From Georgenia sp. EYE_87 (GTDB lineage Bacteria; Actinomycetota; Actinomycetes; Actinomycetales; Actinomycetaceae), in contig NZ_JAHXNL010000020.1 of NCBI RefSeq assembly GCF_023148685.1, positions 1 to 64,000 on the forward strand: 64,000 nt of DNA. The letters run 5' to 3'. Positions 43,498 to 53,034 of this stretch are shown here, piece by piece. The translations under genes and the position numbers were made by a program. The notes beneath the pieces were generated by a model. That model searched no databases, was not told where the DNA came from, and was given only the letters and a program-made list of their open reading frames with translations. Within the stretch, counting starts at the first letter, position 1. Each line of letters begins with the position of its first letter.

Positions 43498-45795
43498 ATG
43501 ACCGAGAACGGAACGGCGACGGCCACCGGGACGACGGCGGCCGGGGGCGCTCACGCCTCGTCCGCGCTGCGCGAGCAGGCCGAGGCGGCGCTGCGTGCTC
43601 TCGTGGGCCGCGACGACGCACGCCTGCGCGAGGACCAGTGGACCGCGGTCGAGGCGCTGGTGGCGGACCGGCGGCGCGCGCTGGTGGTCGAACGGACGGG
43701 CTGGGGGAAGTCGGCCGTCTACTTCGTGGCCACCGCGCTGCTGCGGGCCGGCGCCGCGGGCCGTCCGCCCGCCGGGCCCACGGTGATCGTCTCCCCGCTC
43801 CTGGCGCTCATGCGCGACCAGATCGCGGCCGCGTCCCGGGCCGGCATCCGCGCCGTCACCATCAACTCCGCCAACGTCACCGAGTGGGACGAGGTCCACG
43901 CGGCGATCGCCGCGGGCGAGGTCGACGTGCTCCTGTGCTCCCCCGAGCGGCTCAACAACCCCGGCTTCCGCGACGAGGTGCTCCCCCGGCTCGCGGCGAG
44001 CGCGGGACTGGTGGTCGTCGACGAGGCGCACTGCATCTCCGACTGGGGCCACGACTTCCGGCCCGACTACCGGCGCATCCGCACGCTGCTCGGTGACCTG
44101 CCCGACGGCATCCCGGTGCTCGCCACGACCGCGACGGCGAACGCCCGGGTGAGCCAGGACGTCGCCGAGCAGCTGGGGGTGGGCCGGCACGACGACGGCG
44201 TGCTGGTGCTCCGCGGCTCGCTGGACCGGCCGTCGCTCCACCTGGGCGTGCTGCCCCTGCCCGACCACTCCAGCCGCGTCGCGTGGCTGGCGGAGCAGCT
44301 CGGGCGCTGGGACGGCTCCGGCATCGTCTACACCCTCACGGTGGCGGCGGCGCAGGGGGTGGCGGAGCAGCTGCGGTCCGCCGGCCACGACGTGCGGGCG
44401 TACACCGGTCAGACGGACACCGCCGAGCGTGAGCAGCTGGAGGCGGACCTCAAGGAGAACCGGGTCAAGGCCCTGGTGGCCACCTCGGCGCTCGGCATGG
44501 GGTTCGACAAGCCCGACCTCGGCTTCGTGGTCCACCTGGGCGCCCCCTCCTCCCCCATCGCCTACTACCAGCAGGTGGGCCGCGCGGGCCGTGGGGTCAC
44601 GCGCGCCGACGTCGTCCTCCTGCCGGGGCAGGAGGACCGTGACATCTGGAACTACTTCGGCTCGCTGGGCTTCCCGCCCGAGTCTGCTGTCCGCGAGACC
44701 CTCGCCGCGCTGGGCGAGGGCGGGACGATGTCCACCGCCCGGCTCGAGACGCAGGTGGACCTGCGCCGCAACCGGCTCGAGACGATGCTCAAGGTGCTCG
44801 ACGTCGACGGCGCGGTGCGCCGGGTGCGCGGCGGCTGGGAGGGCACCGGGGCGGCGTGGACGTACGACGCCGAGCGCTACGCGCGGGTGGAGGCCACCCG
44901 GCTGCAGGAGCAGCAGGCGATGGTCGACTACCAGCGTCTGGGCGCACAGGACTGCCGCATGGCGTTCCTGCGTGACCAGCTCGACGACCCCGACCTGGTC
45001 GAGGGCTGGCGGTGCGGGCGCTGCGACCTGTGCGGCGGCCTGGCTCTCGAGGCCGGCGTCGACGCGTCCGCTGTGCAGCAGGTGCGCGCCGCGCTCGACC
45101 GGCCCGGGCTGGAGATCTCCCCACGGCGCCAGTGGCCTACCGGGATGGAGGCGCTGGGCCTCGACCTGCGCGGCAAGATCCCGGAGGGTGAGCGGGCCGA
45201 GCCGGGCCGGGCGCTCGCCCGCCTCGACGGGCTCGGGTGGTCCGCGCCGCTGCGCGAGCTGCTCGAGCCGGCCCGCGGCCCCCGGGACGACGACGAGACC
45301 GGCGACGCCGTCGCGGGCCTGGACGAGGGTGGCACCCCGGAGGCGGCCCACGGCCGTGACGGCCTCCTGCCGACGGCCCTGCGGCGTCCCGTCCAGCAGG
45401 TGCTCGAGGACTGGGCCGGAGCACTGCGCCGGGGCGACGGCTCCGCCGGCGTGGACGGGATCGTGATCGTCGACTCCGCCGCGCGCCCCCGGCTCGTGCG
45501 TCACCTGGCCCAGGGCGTGTCCCACGTGCTCGGCGCCCCGGTGGTCGGTGGGGTTGCGCCCGCCCCGGACCGCCCGGCCGGCCGGCACGACGTCAACTCG
45601 GCCCAGCGGCTGGCGGGCATCCAGCGCCGCCTGCACCTGGAGCTCTCCGACGCCGCACAGGCCGGCCTGCCCGGGCGGACGGTCGTGCTGGTCGACGACT
45701 TCACCGACTCGGGCTGGACGCTCGCGGTCGCCGCCCGTCTGCTCCGGCAGGCCGGCGCGTCCGCCGTCCACCCGTTCGTGCTGGCCCAGCGCTGA
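43498..45795 (+). CDS. RecQ-type DNA helicase fused to a C-terminal phosphoribosyltransferase domain
   Basis: A 765-residue protein. Residues ~40-370 form the helicase core: Walker A G-W-G-K-S (Lys 71), V-V-D-E-A-H-C-I-S-D-W-G-H-D-F, the T-T-A-T-A-N motif III and Q-V-G-R-A-G-R motif VI. Cys residues near 480-530 (C-R-M-A-F-L-R-D-Q-L and C-G-R-C-D-L-C-G-G) suit the RecQ zinc-binding domain. The last ~150 residues end in V-L-V-D-D-F-T-D-S-G-W-T (about 730-741), the PRPP-binding loop of phosphoribosyltransferases. Such fusions occur in actinobacteria; what the PRTase part does is unknown. ATG with GGAGAGGGAG upstream. Confidence 0.9.
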   Translation: MTENGTATATGTTAAGGAHASSALREQAEAALRALVGRDDARLREDQWTAVEALVADRRRALVVERTGWGKSAVYFVATALLRAGAAGRPPAGPTVIVSPLLALMRDQIAAASRAGIRAVTINSANVTEWDEVHAAIAAGEVDVLLCSPERLNNPGFRDEVLPRLAASAGLVVVDEAHCISDWGHDFRPDYRRIRTLLGDLPDGIPVLATTATANARVSQDVAEQLGVGRHDDGVLVLRGSLDRPSLHLGVLPLPDHSSRVAWLAEQLGRWDGSGIVYTLTVAAAQGVAEQLRSAGHDVRAYTGQTDTAEREQLEADLKENRVKALVATSALGMGFDKPDLGFVVHLGAPSSPIAYYQQVGRAGRGVTRADVVLLPGQEDRDIWNYFGSLGFPPESAVRETLAALGEGGTMSTARLETQVDLRRNRLETMLKVLDVDGAVRRVRGGWEGTGAAWTYDAERYARVEATRLQEQQAMVDYQRLGAQDCRMAFLRDQLDDPDLVEGWRCGRCDLCGGLALEAGVDASAVQQVRAALDRPGLEISPRRQWPTGMEALGLDLRGKIPEGERAEPGRALARLDGLGWSAPLRELLEPARGPRDDDETGDAVAGLDEGGTPEAAHGRDGLLPTALRRPVQQVLEDWAGALRRGDGSAGVDGIVIVDSAARPRLVRHLAQGVSHVLGAPVVGGVAPAPDRPAGRHDVNSAQRLAGIQRRLHLELSDAAQAGLPGRTVVLVDDFTDSGWTLAVAARLLRQAGASAVHPFVLAQR

Positions 45796-45823
45796 GCTCG
45801 AGGGTCCGGGCGGGGCCCTCAGC
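45791..45823. terminator. hairpin between convergent recQ-like and MFS genes
   Basis: GCTGAG (45791-45796) can pair with CTCAGC (45818-45823), and an inner GGTCC/GGGCC pairing closes the loop. It spans the 23-base gap and both stop codons of convergent genes, so it could terminate both. The stem is imperfect. Confidence 0.45.
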
Positions 45824-46967
45824 TCACCGACGACGGGGGTCGGTGCCGCAGCGCCAGGGGCAGCGTCAGCAGCGCCAGCGCGCCCGCGACGAGCGTGGCG
45901 GCGCTGAAGGACGTCGCGGCTGCCACCAGCCCGACGACGACCGAGCCGAGTCCGGTGCCGGCGTCGAAGCCGATGTTCCACACGGCGCTGGCCGAGCCGT
46001 AGTGCGGCCGGCTCACCGAGGCGAAGGTGACCACGAGCGTCAGGTTCTGCAGCGCGCCGTAGCTGATCCCGACCACCGCCGTCCCGACGAGGAGCGCCGG
46101 CGCGCTGGTGGCCTGGGGGTCGCGGACCGCCCAGGCGACGATCGCCATGCCCGCCGCCGTGTTCAGCACGAGCGGCCAGATGAACCGCTGGGCGCCGTAC
46201 CGGTCGGCGAGCGAGCCGACCCGCCAGCGGGTGAGGGCGGCGGTGGCGCTCATGACGAGCAGCGCCAGCGCGGCGAGGGGCGCGCTGCTGCTCATCTGCG
46301 CCATGAAGGTGATCAGCGCCCCGCCGGCCAGGGTGACGCCGAGCAGCAGCATCATCGGGCGCAGCAGCCGCAGGTAGGGCGCGCGCTCCTGGGCCTGAGG
46401 GACGTGGTGGAGCATCCGGGCCAGGCCGATCGCCGGCACGACCCCGAGGAGCGGCAGGCCCGAGAGGGCGAACACGACCCAGAAGCCCAGCCGCTCGGCG
46501 ATCCAGGGGGCGCCCGCGAGCAGGAGGACCTGCGGCCCGGCGATGGCCAGCCCGTAGGCGCCGATCGCCTGCCCGCGCCGGGCCGGCTCCACGAGCTCCG
46601 CGATCAGGGCGCTGCCGGTGACCGTGAGCACCCCGAAGCCGAGGCCGCGCACCGCCGAGAGGACCAGCGTGGGCGTCAGGTCGTCGGTCAGCACGTGCGC
46701 CACCCCGGGCAGCCCGAGCAGGACCATGCCCGCCACGAGCACGGGCGCCCAGCCGAGCCGGCGCAGCGCACGTGGGACGACGAGCTGCGTCAGCACGGTG
46801 AAGAGCATGAGCACGCCGTTGACGAGTCCGGCGCCGCCGGCGTCGGCGCCGCCCCGGACCACCCAGAGCGGCGCGACCGGCAGCAGGGCGGCGTAGCCGG
46901 AGAAGCCCAGGACGGTCATCGCCAGGAGCAGCGGCATGCCCGGCGCCCGCAGGACGGAGCCGTTCAC
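45819..46967 (-). CDS. MFS transporter
   Basis: A 382-residue major facilitator protein with about twelve hydrophobic segments. After helix 2 there is P-R-A-L-R-R-L-G-W, and in the second half S-L-A-D-R-Y-G-A-Q-R-F. It resembles drug-efflux type facilitators, but the substrate is unknown. GTG start overlaps the stop of the nitroreductase-family gene, and the frame is open much further upstream without homology. Confidence 0.85.
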   Translation of the reverse strand: MNGSVLRAPGMPLLLAMTVLGFSGYAALLPVAPLWVVRGGADAGGAGLVNGVLMLFTVLTQLVVPRALRRLGWAPVLVAGMVLLGLPGVAHVLTDDLTPTLVLSAVRGLGFGVLTVTGSALIAELVEPARRGQAIGAYGLAIAGPQVLLLAGAPWIAERLGFWVVFALSGLPLLGVVPAIGLARMLHHVPQAQERAPYLRLLRPMMLLLGVTLAGGALITFMAQMSSSAPLAALALLVMSATAALTRWRVGSLADRYGAQRFIWPLVLNTAAGMAIVAWAVRDPQATSAPALLVGTAVVGISYGALQNLTLVVTFASVSRPHYGSASAVWNIGFDAGTGLGSVVVGLVAAATSFSAATLVAGALALLTLPLALRHRPPSSVS

Positions 46968-47419
46968 CGCGGCACGGTGGCGATGCGGACGAGGGGCACA
47001 CGCACACCGATGTCGGCCGGCAGCGGGTCCCGGGCACGCAGGCCGGGGAGTCCGATCACCCGGGCGACGAGGCGGGCGCGCAGGCGATGCTCGCGCCGGT
47101 ACCGGTCGAGGAGCTCGCGCGCCTCGGCCGGGGGCAGCACGTGCGCGAGCGCCCGGACGCCGACGGTGCGCCCGCGCCAGAGCCGCACCCGCGGGTCCGC
47201 CTGGACGTTCCGGAACCACTGCGACCGCGACCCGAACCCGCACGGGACGACGACGGCGCCCGGCTCGGCGACCACGGTCTCGAGGATGACGTACCGGGGC
47301 AGGCCGGACCTGCGTCCACGGTGCTCGACCATCACCAGCACACCCGCGAAGACCCAGCCGAACCCGGACCGGAAGACCGGGATCGGTGCCCGTGCGAGCC
47401 ACCGGGGGATGCGGCGCAT
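46964..47419 (-). CDS. deazaflavin (F420)-dependent nitroreductase-family protein
   Basis: A 151-residue DDN-family protein, complete at both ends. It has M-V-E-H-R-G-R-R-S-G-L-P-R near residue 30, S-Q-W-F-R-N-V-Q-A-D-P-R-V-R-L near 66-80 and an R-x-L-L-D-R-Y-R-R-E-H helix. Family members bind F420H2 and reduce quinones or nitro compounds; here the substrate is unknown. The ATG shares one base with the hisD stop (TGATG). It is a paralogue of the truncated gene at 122-548. Confidence 0.85.
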   Translation of the reverse strand: MRRIPRWLARAPIPVFRSGFGWVFAGVLVMVEHRGRRSGLPRYVILETVVAEPGAVVVPCGFGSRSQWFRNVQADPRVRLWRGRTVGVRALAHVLPPAEARELLDRYRREHRLRARLVARVIGLPGLRARDPLPADIGVRVPLVRIATVPR

Positions 47420-48774
47420 CACTCGAAGCGGGCGTTGACCGCCTCGGCGTGGGCCGGCAGGTCCTCGGAGACGGCCAGGGCGGTCAACGGGGCGGCGAGC
47501 TCCTTCAGCGCGGTCTCGCCGTACTCGATGACCTGGACGGACTTGATGAAGGCCGTGACGTTCAGGCCGCTCGCGAACCGCGCGGTCCCCCCGGTCGGGA
47601 GCACGTGGTTCGACCCCGCGAGGTAGTCGCCCAGCGGCACCGGGGAGTAGGCGCCGACGAAGATGGCCCCGGCGTTGCGGATGCGCGCGGCGACGCTCGC
47701 CGCGTCGGCGGTCTGGATCTCCAGGTGCTCGGCGCCGTAGGCGTCGGCGACGGCGATGCCCTGCTCGAGGTCCGCCACGAGGACCGTGCCGGACTGCGGG
47801 CCGGTCAGGGCGGTGCGCATGCGGTCGGCGTGCTTGGTGGCCGGGACCCGGCGGGCGATCTCGGCGTCGACGGCGTCGGCCAGCTCCGGCGAGTCCGTGA
47901 TCAGGACGGACGCGGCGGCGGGGTCGTGCTCGGCCTGGGACATGAGGTCCACGGCCACGTGCGCGGGGTCGGCCGTCGCGTCGGCCAGGACCGCGATCTC
48001 GGTGGTGCCGGCCTCGGCGTCGATGCCGACGGTGCCCATGACCGCCCGCTTGGCGGCGGCGACGTAGATGTTGCCCGGGCCGGTGACCACGTCGACCGGC
48101 TCGCAGAGCAGCTCGCCGGCGCCGCCCGCGGCGGCCAGGTCGGCGCGGTCGACGTCGTTCTCGACGCTCGCGCCGTAGGCGAGCATGGCGACGGCCTGGG
48201 CGCCGCCCACGGCGTAGACCTCCCGGACGCCGAGCAGCGCGCACGCCGCGAGGATCACCGGGTGCGGCAGGCCGCCGAACTCCTTCTGGGGCGGCGAGGC
48301 GATGGCGAGCTGCTCCACGCCGGCCACCTGCGCGGCCACGGCGTTCATGACGACGCTGGAGGGGTAGACGGCCAGCCCACCCGGCACGTACAGGCCGACG
48401 CGGCGCACCGGCACCCAGCGCTGGCGCACGAAGCCGCCGCCGGTGATCTCGGTGCTGGTCTCGCGGGGCAGCTGCGCGGTGTGCCCGGCCCGGTTGTGCG
48501 CGATCGAGATCTCGAGCGCCTCGCGCACGGCGGGGTCGAGCTCGTCGAGCGCACCAGCGATCGCGTCGGCCGGGACACGCAGGTGCTCCGGGCGCACGCC
48601 GTCGAACCGCTCGGCCAGGTCCCGCAGGGCGGCCGCGCCCCGCTCGCGCACGTCCTTCAGGACGGGCCGGATCTGCTCCAGAGCCCCCTCCACGTCCAGC
48701 GCCGCACGCGGCAGGGTGGCGGCCAGCTCGGCCGGGGAGAGAGTCTGACCTCGCAGGTCCGTGCGCTTGAGCAT
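47419..48774 (-). CDS. hisD: histidinol dehydrogenase
   Basis: A 451-residue zinc enzyme that oxidises L-histidinol to histidine in two NAD-dependent steps, the last of the pathway. Visible are [27 protein letters not shown] near residue 222, L-M-S-Q-A-E-H-D with zinc/catalytic residues, and A-E-H-L-E-I-Q. ATG at 48774 has TAGACT (48786-48781) six bases upstream and no Shine-Dalgarno. It is separated from hisC by four unrelated genes. Confidence 0.96.
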   Translation of the reverse strand: MLKRTDLRGQTLSPAELAATLPRAALDVEGALEQIRPVLKDVRERGAAALRDLAERFDGVRPEHLRVPADAIAGALDELDPAVREALEISIAHNRAGHTAQLPRETSTEITGGGFVRQRWVPVRRVGLYVPGGLAVYPSSVVMNAVAAQVAGVEQLAIASPPQKEFGGLPHPVILAACALLGVREVYAVGGAQAVAMLAYGASVENDVDRADLAAAGGAGELLCEPVDVVTGPGNIYVAAAKRAVMGTVGIDAEAGTTEIAVLADATADPAHVAVDLMSQAEHDPAAASVLITDSPELADAVDAEIARRVPATKHADRMRTALTGPQSGTVLVADLEQGIAVADAYGAEHLEIQTADAASVAARIRNAGAIFVGAYSPVPLGDYLAGSNHVLPTGGTARFASGLNVTAFIKSVQVIEYGETALKELAAPLTALAVSEDLPAHAEAVNARFE

Positions 48775-48841
48775 GTGGCCAGTCTAGGTGCGGGGCGGCG
48801 GCGCCCTGCTGGGGCTTCCGTCCACCTGGCAGGATCGGGGC

Positions 48842-49072
48842 ATGAGCGTCGACGACGTACCCACGGTCCCCACGGAGGGCACCATCCGGCTGGGCCAGTT
48901 CCTCAAGCTCGCGGACCTCGCGGAGTCCGGCGCCCAGGCGCGCGAGCTCATCGCCGAGGGTGAGGTGCGCGTCGACGGCGAGGTCGAGACCCGCCGCGGC
49001 CGTCAGCTGGCGGCCGGGATGCTCGTCGAGGTCGACCTGCCGGCCGGGCGGGCCGCCGCGCGGGTGGGCTGA
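48842..49072 (+). CDS. small S4-domain RNA-binding protein
   Basis: A 76-residue protein that is one S4 domain: I-R-L-G-Q-F-L-K-L-A, G-A-Q-A-R-E-L-I-A-E-G-E-V-R-V-D-G and E-T-R-R-G-R. It is of the YaaA/YbcJ kind thought to bind rRNA or participate in ribosome quality control; the precise role is unknown. ATG has CAGGAT six bases upstream and no Shine-Dalgarno. It is divergent from hisD and convergent with dnaE. Confidence 0.87.
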   Translation: MSVDDVPTVPTEGTIRLGQFLKLADLAESGAQARELIAEGEVRVDGEVETRRGRQLAAGMLVEVDLPAGRAAARVG

Positions 49073-49123
49073 GCCCACAGCGCCCTCGCCGGCCCCGTCG
49101 GTCCGCGCACCACCCCGCCGGTC

Positions 49124-49188
49124 GCACGGCCCGCCACTCGGTGCACCGCCGCGCCGGGCGGGGTGCACGGCCCGTCACTCAGTGCACC
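49124..49188. repeat. 24-bp imperfect direct repeat that duplicates the end of dnaE
   Basis: GCACGGCCCGCCACTCGGTG plus CACC (49124-49147) recurs with two changes at 49165-49188. The second copy includes the dnaE stop codon and last codons. A GC-rich near-palindrome lies between them. The space from 49073 to 49178 holds no gene. Confidence 0.8.
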
Positions 49189-52100
49189 AGGCAGCTCGGC
49201 CCGAGCAGCGCCTTGAGGTCCCCGAACAGCGCCGGCGTGGGCTGGACGCGCAGGTTGTCCGCCAGCTTCATCACCGTGTGGCGGCCGGGACTGGTCAGGC
49301 GCAGGCGCACCTCCGCCTGGCCCGGGTGGTTGGTGAGGATGCCGCGCAGCTGCTCGACCATCGGGCCGGTGCACCGGTTGGCGGGCAGCGTCAGGCTCAC
49401 GGGGCCGTCCTCGGCGTTGGAGACGTCCGGCAGCGTCATCTCCTGCGCGTAGATCGTGGGGATGTCGTCGCGACGGTTCAGCCGGCCGCGCACGGTGACG
49501 ATCGTGTCCTCGGCGAGCGCGGTGGAGACCGTCGCGAACGTCTGCGGGAAGAACAGCACCTCGATGGACCCGGTGAGGTCCTCGACCGTGGCGATCGCCC
49601 ACGGGTTGCCGTTCTTCGTCATCTTGCGCTGGAGGGAGGTGACCAGGCCGGCGATGTGGACGCTGGCGCCGTCGGGCCTGGCGTCGTCCTCCAGCAGGGA
49701 CGCCACCTGCGTGTCGGCGGCACGCTGGAGCACGTGCTCGAGCCCGGCCAGCGGGTGGTCGGAGACGTACAGGCCGAGCATCTGCCGCTCGAAGGTCAGC
49801 TTGGCCTTCTTGTCCCACTCGGGCAGGTCCGGGATGTCCGGCGCGAAACCGCCCGCACCGCCGTCGTCGCCGCCCAGCCCGGCGAAGAGGTCGAACTGGC
49901 CCACGGCCTCGTTCCGCTTGACGTCCACGACGGCGTCGATGGCGTCCTCGTGCGCCGCGACGAGCGAGCGGCGGGTGTGGCCGAGGGAGTCGAACGCACC
50001 GGCCTTGATGAGGGACTCGATCGTCCGCTTGTTGCAGACGACCGCGGGGACCTTGTCGAGGAAGTCGGTGAAGGACGTGAAGTCGCCCTTCTGCTCGCGG
50101 GTCTCGACGATCGCCCGGACCACGTGGGCGCCGACATTGCGGATCGCGGCCAGGCCGAACCGGATGTCGCTGCCGACCGGGGTGAAGTCGGCGGCGGAGG
50201 TGTTCACGTCCGGGGGCAGGACGGTGATCCCCATGTGGCGGCACTCGCCGAGGTACAGGCCGAGGCGGTCCTTGTTGTCCTGCGTCGAGGTGAGCAGGGC
50301 TGCCATGTACTCGGTCGGGTGGTTGGCCTTGAGGTAGGCGGTCCAGAAGGACACCACGCCGTACGCGGCCGAGTGCGCCTTGTTGAAGGCGTAGTCGGAG
50401 AACGGCAGCAGGATGTCCCACAGCGTCTTGACGGCTTCCTTGGAGTAGCCGCGCTCGAGCATCCCCGCCTCGAAGCCGGCGTACTGCTTGTCCAGCTCCG
50501 CCTTCTTCTTCTTGCCCATCGCGCGGCGCAGCAGGTCGGCCTGGCCGAGCGTGAACCCGGCGACCTTCTGCGCGATGGCCATGACCTGCTCCTGGTACAC
50601 GATCAGGCCGTACGTGGTGCCGAGGATCTCCTTGAGCGGCTCCTCCAGCTCGGGGTGGATCGGCTCGATCTTCTGCTGGCCGTTCTTGCGCAGCGCGTAG
50701 TTCGTGTGCGAGTTCGCACCCATCGGGCCCGGCCGGTACAGCGCGCCGACGGCGGAGATGTCCTCGAAGTTGTCGGGTCGCATGAGCCGCAGCAGGGTGC
50801 GCATGCCGCCGCCGTCGAGCTGGAACACGCCGAGGGTGTCGCCCCGGCCGAGGAGCTCGTACGTCTTGGGGTCGTCCAGGCCGAGGGTCTCGAGGTCGAC
50901 CGGCTCCTTGCCGTTGACCACGAGGTTCTTCAGGGCGTCGTCGAGCACGGTGAGGTTGCGCAGGCCCAGGAAGTCCATCTTCAGCAGGCCCAGGCCCTCG
51001 CAGGTCGGGTAGTCGAACTGCGTGATGATGGCGCCGTCCTGGGGGCGGCGCATGATCGGGATGATGTCGATCAGCGGCGCGGAGGACATGATGACCGCGC
51101 AGGCGTGCACGCCCCACTGGCGCTTGATGCCCTCGAGGCCCTGGGCGTAGGAGACGATCTTCTGCGCCTCGGGGTCGGCGGCGTGCACCTGGCGGAACTC
51201 CTCCGCCTCGGCGTAGCGCTTGTCCTTCGGGTCGAAGATGCCCGAGAGCGTGATGTCCTTGCCCATGACCGACGGCGGCATCGCCTTGGTGAGCTTCTCC
51301 CCCATCGCGAACGGGTAGCCGAGCACGCGCGAGGAGTCCTTCAGGGCCTGCTTGGCCTTGATGGTGCCGTAGGTCACGACCTGGGCGACGCGGTCGTCGC
51401 CGTACTTCTTGGTCACGTAGTCGATGACCTCGCCGCGTCGGCGCTCGTCGAAGTCGACGTCGAAGTCGGGCATCGACACGCGGTCGGGGTTGAGGAACCG
51501 CTCGAAGATGAGCCCGTGGTCCAGCGGGTTCAGGTCGGTGATCCGCATGGCGTACGCGACCATCGAGCCGGCGCCGGAGCCGCGGCCCGGCCCCACGCGG
51601 ATCCCCTGGGACTTGGCCCAGTTGATGAAGTCGGCGACGACGAGGAAGTAGCCGGGGAAGCCCATCTGGGTGATGACGCCGGCCTCGTACTGCGCCTGCT
51701 TGCGCACGTCGTCGGGCACGCCGTTAGGGAAGCGGTAGTGCAGGCCCTTCTCGACCTCCTTGACGAACCAGGAGTGCTCGTCCTCGCCCGCCGGGACCTC
51801 GAACCGCGGCATGTAGTTCGCGCCCTGCGCCGCGGTGCGGAACTCGACGTCGCACTGCTCGGCCACGAGCAGCGTGTTGTCGCAGGCGTCCGGGTGGTCG
51901 CGCCACACGTCGCGCATCTCGGCCGCCGAGCGCACGTAGTACGTGTCGCCGGTGAACCGGAACCGGTTGGGGTCGGCCAGGGTGGACCCGGAGTTGATGC
52001 ACAGCAGGGCGTCGTGCGTGCTGTGGTCCTCGGCCTTGACGTAGTGGGAGTCGTTCGTGGCAAGCAGGGGTGCGCCGATGTCCTTGGACAGGCGCAGCAG

Positions 52101-52730
52101 GTCCGGGATGACGCGGGACTCGATGTCGAGCCCGTGCTGCATCAGCTCGACGTAGAAGTTCTCCTTGCCGAAGATGTCCTGGAACTCCCCGGCGGCCCGG
52201 CGGGCCTCCTCGTACTGGCCGAGCCGGATGCGCGTCTGGACCTCGCCGGAGGGGCAGCCGGTGGTCGCGATCAGCCCCTCGCCGTAGGTGGTGAGCAGCT
52301 CGCGGTCCATGCGCGGCGCCTTGCCCATCTGCCCGTCGAGCGAGGCGAGGGAGGCCATCCGGAACAGGTTGTGCATACCCTCGGTGGTGCGGGCGAGCAT
52401 GGTCATGTGCGTGTAGGAGCCGCGCGCCGAGACGTCGTCGTCGGACTGGGACTCGTCGCCCCAGCGCACGCGCGTCTTGTCCGCCCGCGCCGTCCCCGGG
52501 GTCAGGTACGCCTCGACACCGATGATCGGCTTGATGCCCGCGCCGCGCGCCGTGTTCCAGAAGTCGAAGGCGCCGAACATGTAGCCGTGGTCGGTCATGG
52601 CGATGGCCTTCTGGCCCAGCCGGTCGACCTCGGCGAAGAGGGGGTTCAGCTTGGCGGCCCCGTCCAGCATCGAGTACTCGGTGTGGACGTGGAGGTGGAC
52701 GAAGTCTTCCGAGGATCCTCCAGCAGCCAT
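49179..52730 (-). CDS. dnaE: DNA polymerase III alpha subunit
   Basis: An 1183-residue C-family replicative polymerase (DnaE1 type). The PHP domain starts with H-L-H-V-H-T-E-Y-S (His 12, 14, 16). The polymerase core has G-P-G-R-G-S-G-A-G-S and the acidic P-D-F-D-V-D-F-D-E-R-R-R. The helix-hairpin-helix and OB domain (S-L-Q-R-K-M-T-K-N-G region) occupy the C-terminal third. ATG at 52730 has TAAACT seven bases upstream and no Shine-Dalgarno. It converges with the S4-domain gene. Confidence 0.97.
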   Translation of the reverse strand: MAAGGSSEDFVHLHVHTEYSMLDGAAKLNPLFAEVDRLGQKAIAMTDHGYMFGAFDFWNTARGAGIKPIIGVEAYLTPGTARADKTRVRWGDESQSDDDVSARGSYTHMTMLARTTEGMHNLFRMASLASLDGQMGKAPRMDRELLTTYGEGLIATTGCPSGEVQTRIRLGQYEEARRAAGEFQDIFGKENFYVELMQHGLDIESRVIPDLLRLSKDIGAPLLATNDSHYVKAEDHSTHDALLCINSGSTLADPNRFRFTGDTYYVRSAAEMRDVWRDHPDACDNTLLVAEQCDVEFRTAAQGANYMPRFEVPAGEDEHSWFVKEVEKGLHYRFPNGVPDDVRKQAQYEAGVITQMGFPGYFLVVADFINWAKSQGIRVGPGRGSGAGSMVAYAMRITDLNPLDHGLIFERFLNPDRVSMPDFDVDFDERRRGEVIDYVTKKYGDDRVAQVVTYGTIKAKQALKDSSRVLGYPFAMGEKLTKAMPPSVMGKDITLSGIFDPKDKRYAEAEEFRQVHAADPEAQKIVSYAQGLEGIKRQWGVHACAVIMSSAPLIDIIPIMRRPQDGAIITQFDYPTCEGLGLLKMDFLGLRNLTVLDDALKNLVVNGKEPVDLETLGLDDPKTYELLGRGDTLGVFQLDGGGMRTLLRLMRPDNFEDISAVGALYRPGPMGANSHTNYALRKNGQQKIEPIHPELEEPLKEILGTTYGLIVYQEQVMAIAQKVAGFTLGQADLLRRAMGKKKKAELDKQYAGFEAGMLERGYSKEAVKTLWDILLPFSDYAFNKAHSAAYGVVSFWTAYLKANHPTEYMAALLTSTQDNKDRLGLYLGECRHMGITVLPPDVNTSAADFTPVGSDIRFGLAAIRNVGAHVVRAIVETREQKGDFTSFTDFLDKVPAVVCNKRTIESLIKAGAFDSLGHTRRSLVAAHEDAIDAVVDVKRNEAVGQFDLFAGLGGDDGGAGGFAPDIPDLPEWDKKAKLTFERQMLGLYVSDHPLAGLEHVLQRAADTQVASLLEDDARPDGASVHIAGLVTSLQRKMTKNGNPWAIATVEDLTGSIEVLFFPQTFATVSTALAEDTIVTVRGRLNRRDDIPTIYAQEMTLPDVSNAEDGPVSLTLPANRCTGPMVEQLRGILTNHPGQAEVRLRLTSPGRHTVMKLADNLRVQPTPALFGDLKALLGPSCLVH

Positions 52731-53034
52731 GCGCCCCAGTTTAGGTTGGCGTACCGACAGTTCCGGTCAGGTGCCACGGCCGCGCCCGGCGTGCCGCCGG
52801 GCCCCGGCGTGTCGCCCCGGGCGGGTCGTCGGCGGGGCAAGGGATCCGCCCGGGATCGTCGCCCCGTCGGGTGGCGGGGATCACCCGGCGCGGCTCGCCG
52901 GACGATGACGGAGGTGGCGAGGCCGAGCGCTCGCCAGGCCGAGCGATCGCCAGGCCGACAGCTTCCCGGGCCGACGACGGACGGCGCCTCGCTGACGGAT
53001 GCCTCACGGTCGTCCGCCGGGACTGCCCCGACGG
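52731..53034. other. intergenic region upstream of dnaE with a 16-bp repeat
   Basis: The 304 bases hold the dnaE promoter hexamer (TAAACT at 52743-52738), several GC-rich palindromic stretches, and about three copies of a 16-bp unit GCCAGGCCGAGCGATC at roughly 52917-52965, on the 3' side of the acetyltransferase gene. I see no gene. Confidence 0.6.
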
